The notes beneath the pieces were generated by a model. It saw only the letters and a list, made by a program, of their open reading frames with translations, was not told the origin of the DNA and ran no database searches. Below, piece by piece: positions 8,395 to 15,878 of a stretch of 64,000 nucleotides of DNA. Origin of the DNA: Xanthocytophaga flava. GTDB taxonomy: Bacteria > Bacteroidota > Bacteroidia > Cytophagales > 172606-1. The stretch covers positions 62,001 through 126,000 of the forward strand of contig JASJOS010000007.1 in the NCBI GenBank assembly GCA_030068525.1. Direction: 5' to 3'. Both the position numbers and the translations under genes were made by a program. Position 1 is the first letter of the stretch; every line of letters begins with the position of its first letter.

Positions 8395-9252
8395 ATGGAA
8401 TCAAAAATTAATCTGCAAAACCTAACCAGGGAAAATATTTTTCAAATACCGGAACAATACTTTGCCTCATTGCCTTCTGCAATTCAGAAACGTTTGGCAG
8501 AGGCAAGCAATACTGCGTTGAACAACGATAAACCATTGTTGGAATATAGTGCTATAGAGGAAACAACCATAGATCACATTTTTATTACACCTTCCGATTA
8601 TTTTGAAAACCTTTACCAAAAAATTCAGAGCAAAATACCTAACCAAAGTGATTCTCCAATTAAACTGAATCTTTCTGCATTAGATGGTTTTGAATCGGAA
8701 CTTGGAAACAAACATGGACATACAGTGCCTGAAAACTATTTTGAAACACTACCAAATCGTATCATGGCACGCGTAGCGTCTTCCGAAACAACTAAATCGT
8801 TGGATTTTGAAGAATTAGACAATGCTGAATCAGGGATATTGGCAAGTATACCTAAACAGAACATATTCCAGATACCTGACAACTATTTTGAGAAGCTGAA
8901 TATTCAGCTGGACGAAGATGATGTGATTGAAGAATCGACTAGTGAGAAAACAAAATCCATACGATTGATTCCTTCATGGGTAAGATATACAACTGTAGCA
9001 GCCGCCTCTGTGCTTTTATTGATGACAGGATACTGGTTTTATTCGTCGACCACTTCTTCTTCTCAGGAATGTACAGAATTACTTTGCAATCTGACAGATG
9101 AAGAAATACTACATTATCTTGAAAAACAGGATACCCGATTGACAACTACTCAAATGCCTGCTATCTCAACCAAACATACAGATAGTGAGATAGTAGATCC
9201 AATAGATATAAGTGATGAAGATATATTGAATGCTGCCGAAGGTATAGAATAA
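8395..9252 (+). CDS. Putative membrane anti-sigma factor with four P-x-x-Y-F repeats
   Basis: A 285-aa one-pass membrane protein directly after an ECF sigma gene; by position a likely anti-sigma factor, though no known anti-sigma domain is recognised. The N-terminal ~195 residues are cytoplasmic by topology. In the frame opened by GTG at 8392, they carry four copies of a short motif P-x-x-Y-F-x-x-L at about residues 20, 67, 113 and 162 (IPEQYFASL, TPSDYFENL, VPENYFETL, IPDNYFEKL). One membrane helix lies at about 199-217. The outer tail has two acidic motifs, LTDEEIL and ISDEDIL. The ATG at 8395 is preferred to the GTG just before it. Confidence 0.8.
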   Translation: MESKINLQNLTRENIFQIPEQYFASLPSAIQKRLAEASNTALNNDKPLLEYSAIEETTIDHIFITPSDYFENLYQKIQSKIPNQSDSPIKLNLSALDGFESELGNKHGHTVPENYFETLPNRIMARVASSETTKSLDFEELDNAESGILASIPKQNIFQIPDNYFEKLNIQLDEDDVIEESTSEKTKSIRLIPSWVRYTTVAAASVLLLMTGYWFYSSTTSSSQECTELLCNLTDEEILHYLEKQDTRLTTTQMPAISTKHTDSEIVDPIDISDEDILNAAEGIE

Positions 9253-9270
9253 TAATTATTTTTAACGAAC

Positions 9271-10125
9271 ATGATATTTAGAAAGCAGAAGATGAGGACA
9301 TGGATACATGTGCTGTTGTTAATGATAAGTAATATAACTGTAGTATTAGCTCAGGACGAAGATACAGGAGAGGATAGGGTACAATCTGCTAAAGTAGCAT
9401 TGATTACTCGTCGGCTAAACCTGACAACAGAGCAGTCTTCTCCTTTCTGGGCAGTATATGACGAGTTTGATAAAGAAAGAAAAGACAATATCCGATCTCT
9501 GAATAAACTGAAAGATAGGCTTCCGATTGCTTCTGATGACGAATTGAAAGCGGCATTAAAACAAATGATAGAAGTAAGGCAAAAAGATGTATCTATTGAA
9601 AGAGAATATCTAAATAAGTTTACAAAGGTGATAACCTCACGTCAAACTGCTGATTTGTATAAGGTTGAGTTTGAATTTCAGAAGGCCATATGGGATAGAG
9701 TAGTAAAAGGATCTGGAAAAAATGGAGAATCCCTTGAAAGTGAAAGAGTAGCTTTCTTAACAAATAAGATGAAGCTAACTGCTGAACAGGCAAAACAATT
9801 TTGGCCGGTTTACAATGAGTTTGAAAAAGAAAAAGAGCAGAGTCAACAACTTGCATTACAAGCAAGAAACAGTATCAAGTCAGGTTCGAGTGAAGAAGAA
9901 ATCAAAAATGTATTGAAGCAGTTAATTGAACTGAGACAAAAAGAAGTTGATACTATGAGACGTCAGGTAGACAAATTTCTGAAAATCCTTAGTAGCCGTC
10001 AGGTAGCTATGTTTTATAAAGGAGAGATTGACTTTCGAAGAAAGATTATCCGAGAATGGCGGGAACAGCGTAGGGAACGCATTGACAATATGGGAGGACG
10101 ACGCCAGCAGTTTCGGGACCACTGA
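9271..10125 (+). CDS. Secreted helical protein, duplicated Spy/CpxP-like unit
   Basis: A 284-aa protein with an N-terminal signal sequence (hydrophobic run ending VVLAQ) and two homologous halves. Each half begins RVQSAKVALITRRLNLT or RVAFLTNKMKLTAEQ, continues FW.VYDEF / FWPVYNEF and ends KFTKVITSRQTADLY / KFLKILSSRQVAMFY. The pattern of Lys/Glu-rich amphipathic helices and the LT.EQ..FW motif resemble small periplasmic sensor-chaperones (Spy/CpxP type), which usually have one such unit. Third gene after an ECF sigma factor and its presumed anti-sigma. An internal ATG at 9292 (MRTWIHV) would give a neater signal peptide. Confidence 0.8.
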   Translation: MIFRKQKMRTWIHVLLLMISNITVVLAQDEDTGEDRVQSAKVALITRRLNLTTEQSSPFWAVYDEFDKERKDNIRSLNKLKDRLPIASDDELKAALKQMIEVRQKDVSIEREYLNKFTKVITSRQTADLYKVEFEFQKAIWDRVVKGSGKNGESLESERVAFLTNKMKLTAEQAKQFWPVYNEFEKEKEQSQQLALQARNSIKSGSSEEEIKNVLKQLIELRQKEVDTMRRQVDKFLKILSSRQVAMFYKGEIDFRRKIIREWREQRRERIDNMGGRRQQFRDH

Positions 10126-10154
10126 TACAAGTACAATAACGGTTGAATTATTAA

Positions 10155-10189
10155 AAAATACCCCGACAGATAAACTCTCGGGGTATTTT
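10155..10189. terminator. Bidirectional terminator
   Basis: A 12-bp stem AAAATACCCCGA / TCGGGGTATTTT lies between the convergent Spy-like gene and fumC, with A and T tracts at either side so it can serve both strands. Confidence 0.85.
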
Positions 10190-10201
10190 TATGTAAACGA
10201 A

Positions 10202-11599
10202 TTAGATCTTACCTACCATATCTTCAGGTTTTACCCATTCATCAAATTCTGCTTCAGTCAGATAGCCAAGTTTTAATGCCGTCTCTTTCAACGTTTTGCC
10301 TTCTTTGTGAGCAGTTTGGGCAATCTCAGCAGCTTTGTAGTAACCAATTTTTGTATTGAGGGCAGTTACAAGCATTAGTGAGCTTTCTACGTGCTTGCGA
10401 ATGTTGGCTTCCAGTGGCTCAATTCCTTCTGCACACTTATCGTTAAAGGATACACATACATCTCCAATCAAACGGGCTGAATGCAGGAAGTTATAGATCA
10501 TAACAGGTTTGAACACGTTCAGTTCAAAGTGACCATTAGATCCGCCAATATTGATCGCAACATCATTACCTAATACCTGAGCAGCAACCATTGTCATCGC
10601 TTCACACTGTGTTGGATTTACTTTACCTGGCATGATAGAAGAACCCGGTTCATTATCAGGAATAAAGATCTCACCTATCCCTGCACGTGGACCTGATGAC
10701 AACATACGGATGTCATTACCGATCTTCATCAGACTTACAGCCACTGTTTTCAATGCGCCATGAGCCTCTACAATTGCATCATGAGCTGCCAGTGCTTCAA
10801 ATTTATTTTCAGCAGTAATAAATGGAAGACCCGTAAGGCTTGCAATATGTTTGGCTACATTCTCTGAATAATTTGGAGGAGTATTGATCCCTGTACCAAC
10901 AGCGGTACCACCCAATGCCAGTTCAGATAGGTGAGCCAATGTGTTTTTAATGGCTTTCAAGCCATGATCCAGCTGGGATACATAACCTGAAAACTCCTGT
11001 CCCAGTGTTAACGGTGTTGCATCCATGAAGTGAGTACGTCCGATCTTTACTACTTTCATGAATTTTTGCGCTTTGGCAGCTAGCGTATTGCGAAGTTTCT
11101 CTATACCGGGGATAGTTACTTCAATCAACATTTTGTAGGCTGCAATGTGCATTGCAGTTGGAAATGTATCATTAGAAGACTGGGATTTATTGACATCATC
11201 ATTGGGATGCAGTGCTTTCTTCTCATCTGTAAGGCTTCCTCCATTGATAACGTGAGCCCGATACGCAACAACCTCATTTACGTTCATGTTAGATTGTGTA
11301 CCAGAACCAGTCTGCCATACAACCAATGGAAACTGGTCATCTAATTTACCTGCCAGCACTTCATCACATGCTTTACCGATCAGATCACATTTTTCTTTTG
11401 GTAGTACACCTGCATCCAGGTTTGTTAATGCCGCTGCCTTTTTCAGATACGCAAATGCCTGGATAATCTCACGAGGCATCTTATTAATATCCTGAGCTAT
11501 TTTGAAATTTTCAATGGAACGTTGGGTTTGTGCACCCCAATATACGTGGGAAGGTACTTTTACTTCGCCCATCGTATCTTTTTCAATTCTATAATCCAT
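10202..11599 (-). CDS. fumC: Fumarate hydratase class II
   Basis: A 465-aa cytosolic enzyme that interconverts fumarate and malate in the TCA cycle, of normal family length. The lyase superfamily signature [11 protein letters not shown] lies near residue 315-326, with the earlier blocks [26 protein letters not shown] and [16 protein letters not shown]. These specify class II fumarase rather than aspartase (the SS loop and HFMDA). Start ATG at 11599. It is transcribed alone, convergent with the Spy-like gene and sharing its terminator. Confidence 0.96.
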   Translation of the reverse strand: MDYRIEKDTMGEVKVPSHVYWGAQTQRSIENFKIAQDINKMPREIIQAFAYLKKAAALTNLDAGVLPKEKCDLIGKACDEVLAGKLDDQFPLVVWQTGSGTQSNMNVNEVVAYRAHVINGGSLTDEKKALHPNDDVNKSQSSNDTFPTAMHIAAYKMLIEVTIPGIEKLRNTLAAKAQKFMKVVKIGRTHFMDATPLTLGQEFSGYVSQLDHGLKAIKNTLAHLSELALGGTAVGTGINTPPNYSENVAKHIASLTGLPFITAENKFEALAAHDAIVEAHGALKTVAVSLMKIGNDIRMLSSGPRAGIGEIFIPDNEPGSSIMPGKVNPTQCEAMTMVAAQVLGNDVAINIGGSNGHFELNVFKPVMIYNFLHSARLIGDVCVSFNDKCAEGIEPLEANIRKHVESSLMLVTALNTKIGYYKAAEIAQTAHKEGKTLKETALKLGYLTEAEFDEWVKPEDMVGKI

Positions 11600-11701
11600 G
11601 CTTCGTAAGTAAGAATTAAAATGAAGAATAAGATAACCAGATGTTTTGAGAATGAGTCTATAGTAAGCGGAGAGCGCTTATACAAAGCTCAGACAGTGGC
11701 G

Positions 11702-11709
11702 CAAATGTA
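11702..11709 (-). promoter_or_regulatory. Possible fumC promoter -7 element
   Basis: CAAATGTA (TACATTTG on the minus strand) matches TAnnTTTG and is 102 bp upstream of the fumC ATG. No confident -33 box. Confidence 0.3.
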
Positions 11710-11777
11710 CAAAGCAAATTAACTTTTAATGCCTTTAAACCAGATTTTATAAAAGGTTAATCGAAAAAAGTTTCCCA

Positions 11778-11820
11778 AAACAAAGCCCCGCAACAGATCT
11801 GGTATTGCGGGGCTTTGTTT
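11778..11820 (-). terminator. Terminator of YcxB-like gene
   Basis: A perfect 16-bp stem AAACAAAGCCCCGCAA / TTGCGGGGCTTTGTTT, 2 bp past the stop on the minus strand, T-rich on exit. Confidence 0.85.
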
Positions 11821-11821
11821 A

Positions 11822-12376
11822 TTATTTGATCAGATTTTTTTGTCGGAGTATTCGTTCAAAAAATTTAAGATCGTTGTCTGAGTTAAAAATGTTGAAAGGA
11901 AGGTGGATAAATTGTCCACGGGATAATACCAGTGTATAGGCATCTTTCTCTTTGTAAACATCTTTTACCATATCCCAGCCAATCTGCATTCCTTCTTTGG
12001 CATTAATCATGGCATTGATCTGCTTGGTATTGATGTCATAAGAAAATTTATCAAACATCACTTTGTATTGTTCAAGCTGAGAGATGCCAGTAAATTGAAT
12101 GGCCCAGAACAAAACATAACCCAATGCTACCAGAAACGCAATAAGATAGATCCACCAGTTGGTATACACCTTTGTTACATTGAGAATAATGTTTAAAACA
12201 ATAATTCCAACAGGCACAAACACCCAGTACCACTGAGTTTTAAGGAGATGTGTCATTCCAAGGCGTACATATACTTTTTTATCCATCTGATACTTTTTCG
12301 TCTTCGCGCCAGGTACAGGTACAGCCTGCTGTTGCATCATTGGATTACGGAAAAACTGATTTGGATTACGTGCCAT
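11822..12376 (-). CDS. YcxB-like membrane protein
   Basis: A 184-aa protein with two membrane helices (about residues 50-68 and 73-93) and a C-terminal soluble domain typical of YcxB-like proteins: GWDMVKDVYKEKDAYTLVLS then GQFIHLPFNIF and FFERILRQ. The function of the family is not established. The first ~40 residues are polar (NPNQFFRNPMMQQQ). Monocistronic, with its own terminator. Confidence 0.8.
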   Translation of the reverse strand: MARNPNQFFRNPMMQQQAVPVPGAKTKKYQMDKKVYVRLGMTHLLKTQWYWVFVPVGIIVLNIILNVTKVYTNWWIYLIAFLVALGYVLFWAIQFTGISQLEQYKVMFDKFSYDINTKQINAMINAKEGMQIGWDMVKDVYKEKDAYTLVLSRGQFIHLPFNIFNSDNDLKFFERILRQKNLIK

Positions 12377-12820
12377 ATATGGTAAAAATTAATAAATATG
12401 CAATATAGTGTATTTTTTAATTGGTTGATTATTAGATGTATATATGGTGATTTTGCCTTTTTATCTAAAATTGTATAATGACAAGAATGATAAAAAAATG
12501 TATACTTTATATGTCTTCACTATGAAATAGTATGAATTAAAATAGTTTCTACACTTTTCCCCAATCAGGAATACAAAGGTAGATAAGTAATTATAGAAAT
12601 GAAACCGTTGAGAGAGAAGAATTTTAAATATTTTTTAAACAGATAAATCATTAATAATCAGCATATTAACCATGCATGCAGATAGGATACCATAGAAAAA
12701 ATATCCAAGTAGAGAAACCTTACAGGAGTAGTATCGTAGAATATAATATACTGATAGTCAAATACTTGCAATCAGCTATTTTATATTGTTTAATTTTTAG
12801 ACTACAAAACCTTGCAACTC
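12377..12820. other. AT-rich gap between divergent genes
   Basis: About 440 bp without a credible gene. CAAAGGTA at 12574-12581 reads as TACCTTTG on the minus strand, a possible -7 box for the YcxB-like gene with a ~200-nt leader. Nothing else stands out. Confidence 0.5.
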
Positions 12821-13045
12821 ATGAAAAAGAATTGGATTTTAGCTGTAATTATTGCAGTAGGTGTAACTTTTAGCGGATTTGCCCAAACAACACCTTCTCA
12901 AACTACGCCTTCTCAAACTACGCCTTCTCAAACAACTCCTTCCGGCAATAAAAAAGATAAAAAGATGGAGAAGAAAGAAAGAAGAGATAGCACTAACACA
13001 CGTAAAGCCCCTGTTCAGAAAACAGATACAACTGGACGTAAATAA
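12821..13045 (+). CDS. Small secreted protein with TTPSQ repeats
   Basis: A 74-aa protein starting at ATG 12821 (MKKNWILAVI), with a signal peptide cleaved after GFAQ. It continues as nearly four tandem TTPSQ pentapeptides, then a Lys-rich, highly charged tail (KKDKKMEKKERRDSTNTRK). It is of unknown function; such low-complexity, basic, Thr/Pro-rich secreted peptides occur in Bacteroidota. The repeat is coded by tandem 15-bp DNA units at 12887-12943, which could vary in number. Confidence 0.7.
   Translation: MKKNWILAVIIAVGVTFSGFAQTTPSQTTPSQTTPSQTTPSGNKKDKKMEKKERRDSTNTRKAPVQKTDTTGRK
12887..12943 (+). repeat. 15-bp tandem repeat inside coding sequence
   Basis: About 3.8 copies of a 15-bp unit encoding TTPSQ (for example ACTACGCCTTCTCAA). 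Copy-number change would stay in frame. Confidence 0.85.
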
Positions 13046-13076
13046 AAGACTAATTACATATAGAAGTATATATCGG

Positions 13077-13101
13077 AGCCGATGCCATGCATCGGCTTTT
13101 T
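13077..13101. terminator. Terminator between small secreted protein gene and nadC
   Basis: A 9-bp stem AGCCGATGC / GCATCGGCT with a CAT loop and a T5 tail, between convergent genes. Confidence 0.85.
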
Positions 13102-13103
13102 AT

Positions 13104-13973
13104 TTAGAAGGCTTTCAAACTGATATCCAGACTTTTAACAGAGTGTGTTAGTGCACCAACAGATATATAGTCTACTCCACTTTCTGCTACGGCTGCTATT
13201 GTCTCTTCCGTAATCCCGCCAGAGGCTTCTGTGGGAAAGCGCCCATCAATTAAAGCAATGGCTTCCCGCATGCGATCCGGAGGCATATTGTCTAGCATGA
13301 TTCGGGTTATGTCACCGATTTGCAATACCTCTTCTACTTCCTTTAGATTGCGGGTTTCCACAACAATATTGAGTTTTTTTCCTTTCTCTTTCAAGTATTG
13401 ATGGGTTGCCTGTATAGCTTGAGTTACTCCTCCTGCATAATCTATGTGATTATCTTTTAAGATAATCATATCAAATAGACCAAACCTGTGGTTTAATCCA
13501 CCTCCAATAGCTACAGCCCATTTTTCCATAAGCCGGAAGTTCGGCGTTGTTTTTCGGGTATCCAGGAGTTTGGCTTTGGTATGCGAAATCAACTGTACTA
13601 ATTGATGTGTATAGGTAGCAATACCACTCATACGTTGCATACAGTTTAATACAAGTCTCTCTGCCTGCAGGATAGACTGAGCCTTGCCTGTAACAGTAAG
13701 TCCAATGTCTCCATATTTTATCATAGAGCCATCTTCAATCAGGGTTGTTACCTGGAGTGCAGGATCAACTGCATAAAAAATGTAAGACGCCAGTTCCATT
13801 CCTGCCATCATACCCGTATCTTTAATAATGAGTCTGGCCTGACGCTGGGCATCAGCTGGAACTGCTGCTAGTGTAGAGTGGTCTCCATCTCCGATATCTT
13901 CTTGAAGAGCAGTCTGAATGAATGTATCAATAGATTGAGTATTGAGATAAGTAGGGCGAAAGTTTAGAGCCAT
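13104..13973 (-). CDS. nadC: Nicotinate-nucleotide diphosphorylase (carboxylating)
   Basis: Quinolinate phosphoribosyltransferase, de novo NAD synthesis. From the ATG at 13973 (MALNFRPTYL) the protein is 289 aa, the family norm; an upstream in-frame extension lacks homology. Motifs: EDIGDGDHST near the N-terminus, RLVLNCMQRMSGIAT, DTRKTTPNFR (phosphate/quinolinate contacts), GGGLNHRFGLFD and KDNHI, and the C-terminal EASGGITEETI phosphate loop. The other de novo genes (nadA, nadB) are not in this window. Confidence 0.95.
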   Translation of the reverse strand: MALNFRPTYLNTQSIDTFIQTALQEDIGDGDHSTLAAVPADAQRQARLIIKDTGMMAGMELASYIFYAVDPALQVTTLIEDGSMIKYGDIGLTVTGKAQSILQAERLVLNCMQRMSGIATYTHQLVQLISHTKAKLLDTRKTTPNFRLMEKWAVAIGGGLNHRFGLFDMIILKDNHIDYAGGVTQAIQATHQYLKEKGKKLNIVVETRNLKEVEEVLQIGDITRIMLDNMPPDRMREAIALIDGRFPTEASGGITEETIAAVAESGVDYISVGALTHSVKSLDISLKAF

Positions 13974-14165
13974 AGATAAATACTGGTTGTTGCATCTGTC
14001 CAGAACAGGATAAATGCATTTTTTAGGAATGGTCTGAATGATGCCGAAAACTACATTTTTCAACGGATAAAATGTAGTTGTAGCCTACCATATTTCTATC
14101 ATGTCCCAAAATACTGCCTTTTAGGAAGAAAACGAGATAGCTTGTATGAAATTTTAAGCATTTCA

Positions 14166-14197
14166 TTTGTTTCCTTGTAACGAAACCTATAATTTTG
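14166..14197 (+). promoter_or_regulatory. Promoter of prs-rplY
   Basis: TTTG at 14166-14169 and TAATTTTG at 14190-14197 are separated by 20 nt, matching the Bacteroidota consensus TTTG-N19/20-TAnnTTTG. The predicted transcript starts near 14204, 40 nt before the prs ATG. Confidence 0.6.
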
Positions 14198-14243
14198 CCC
14201 CCTCAATTTTCAAAGCTTCTGCTACCTACGCCTTCCTTTTATT

Positions 14244-15185
14244 ATGGCATCGTCTTATTCAGTCAAGTTATTTTCGGGTACCGCATCGCGATATCTGGCA
14301 GAGAAGATTGCGTATTATTACGGGAAGCCTTTGGGAACCGTTACTTTACAGCAATTCAGCGATGGCGAAATGTCGCCTTATTTCGAAGAATCAGTAAGAG
14401 GATGTGATGTGTTTCTGATTCAATCAACATTTCCACCTGCAGACAATCTGATGGAGTTACTTCTGATGATTGATGCGGCTAAACGTGCTTCAGCAAAATA
14501 TGTAACTGTAGTAGTTCCGTATTTTGGATATGCTCGTCAGGATAGAAAAGATAAGCCCAGAGTTGCCATTGCTGCCAAGCTGGTTGCAAACCTTCTCTCG
14601 GCAGCTGGAGCAAGTCGGCTTATGGCTTGTGATCTTCATGCGGGTCAGATTCAGGGATTCTTTGATTTTCCTGTAGACCACCTGGATGGATCAGCTGTTT
14701 TTGTTCCCTATTTCAGAAGTTTGAAACTTGATAATCTGATTATTGCTTCACCAGATGTTGGTGGGGTGAGTCGGGCAAGAGCATTCGCTAAGTATTTTGG
14801 CGCTGATATTGTGGTTTGTGATAAACATCGAAAGCGTGCCAATGAGATTGCTTCGATGCAGGTTATTGGTGATGTAGAAGGTGCTAATGTTGTTTTGATT
14901 GATGATCTGGTAGATACGGCAGGTACTATCACCAAAGCAGCTAAGATCATTATGGAAAAAGGTGCAAAATCCGTGCGTGCTATTACCACACACCCTATTT
15001 TGTCTGGAAGCGCCTATGAAACGATCAATAATTCTGTACTGGAAGAATTGGTTGTAACAGATACTATTCCACTGAAGCAGGAATCTCCAAAGATCAAAGT
15101 CCTTACTGTAGCTGAGCTTTTTGCAAAAGCTATTCGTAATGTACATGATCATGAGTCAATTAGTACTTTATTTTTACAAGTATAG
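14244..15185 (+). CDS. prs: Ribose-phosphate pyrophosphokinase
   Basis: A 313-aa enzyme that makes PRPP from ribose-5-phosphate and ATP, feeding purine, pyrimidine, His, Trp and NAD synthesis. Recognised by the N-terminal KLFSGTASRYLAEKIA, GEMSPYFEESVRG, the YFGYARQDRKDKPR ATP-binding loop, the DLHAGQIQGFF metal/PRPP block and the PRPP signature VVLIDDLVDTAGT. Start ATG at 14244. It is followed 37 bp later by rplY on the same strand, a pairing often seen in Bacteroidota. Confidence 0.96.
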   Translation: MASSYSVKLFSGTASRYLAEKIAYYYGKPLGTVTLQQFSDGEMSPYFEESVRGCDVFLIQSTFPPADNLMELLLMIDAAKRASAKYVTVVVPYFGYARQDRKDKPRVAIAAKLVANLLSAAGASRLMACDLHAGQIQGFFDFPVDHLDGSAVFVPYFRSLKLDNLIIASPDVGGVSRARAFAKYFGADIVVCDKHRKRANEIASMQVIGDVEGANVVLIDDLVDTAGTITKAAKIIMEKGAKSVRAITTHPILSGSAYETINNSVLEELVVTDTIPLKQESPKIKVLTVAELFAKAIRNVHDHESISTLFLQV

Positions 15186-15222
15186 TTTATATTTTATTTA
15201 TTTCACTTAATCTATTTATTTT

Positions 15223-15789
15223 ATGAAAACAATCGAGGTTATAGGGTATAACAGAGCAAATCTCGGAAAGAAAACAGCGAAAGAGCTGCGCACATTGAGC
15301 CAGGTACCTTGTGTACTATATGGTGGAAAGCAGCAAGTTCACTTTTCCGTTCCAATGATTCTTTTCCGTGACCTGTTGTATACTCCAGAAGTTCATCAGG
15401 TAGATCTGAACATTGAAGGAACACATTACAAAGCGATTGTACAGGATGCACAGTTTCACCCAGTAAATGAAATGATCTTACACGTTGATTTTCTGGAGTT
15501 GGATGAAAATAAACCTGTAAAAATGAATATTCCAGTTCATTTACAAGGAACAGCGGTAGGTGTGACGAAAGGGGGGAAATTGATTTCAAAACTGCGTAAA
15601 CTTACTGTTAGCGCACTACCTAAAGATATGCCTGACTATGTAACTGTAGATGTATCAGGACTGGATCTAGGTAAGTCTATCAAAGTTGGCGACGTAAAAG
15701 CAGAAAACTTTGTTATTCTGAATTCTCCTTCTAACCCGGTTGCTTCTATCGAGATCCCAAGAGGCCTTCGTGGAAAAGGTGCTGAATAA
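15223..15789 (+). CDS. rplY: 50S ribosomal protein L25 / Ctc
   Basis: A 188-aa long-form L25 (Ctc/TL5). The N-terminal 5S rRNA-binding domain (residues 1-90) includes VPCVLYGGKQQVHFSVP and HVDFLEL; the C-terminal TL5 beta domain (about 95-185) includes NIPVHLQGTAVGVTKGG and IPRGLRGKGAE. Binds 5S rRNA in the large subunit. Probably in one operon with prs; a strong terminator follows. Confidence 0.95.
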   Translation: MKTIEVIGYNRANLGKKTAKELRTLSQVPCVLYGGKQQVHFSVPMILFRDLLYTPEVHQVDLNIEGTHYKAIVQDAQFHPVNEMILHVDFLELDENKPVKMNIPVHLQGTAVGVTKGGKLISKLRKLTVSALPKDMPDYVTVDVSGLDLGKSIKVGDVKAENFVILNSPSNPVASIEIPRGLRGKGAE

Positions 15790-15802
15790 TATATATTCGC
15801 TC

Positions 15803-15841
15803 AAACAAAAAAGCTTCCTTGTACAGGAAGCTTTTTTGTTT
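15803..15841. terminator. Bidirectional terminator after rplY
   Basis: A 17-bp stem (AAACAAAAAAGCTTCCT / AGGAAGCTTTTTTGTTT) with a 5-nt loop between convergent rplY and the 898-aa gene. A and T tracts on both sides. Confidence 0.85.
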
Positions 15842-15878
15842 CTAATAGCTGCTTCTGTTAAAGAAGTAATTTTCGACA

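Noticed and set aside
13974..14063. N-terminal extension of NadC
   Set aside because: The extra 30 residues are not family-like; ATG at 13973 gives the normal 289-aa enzyme.
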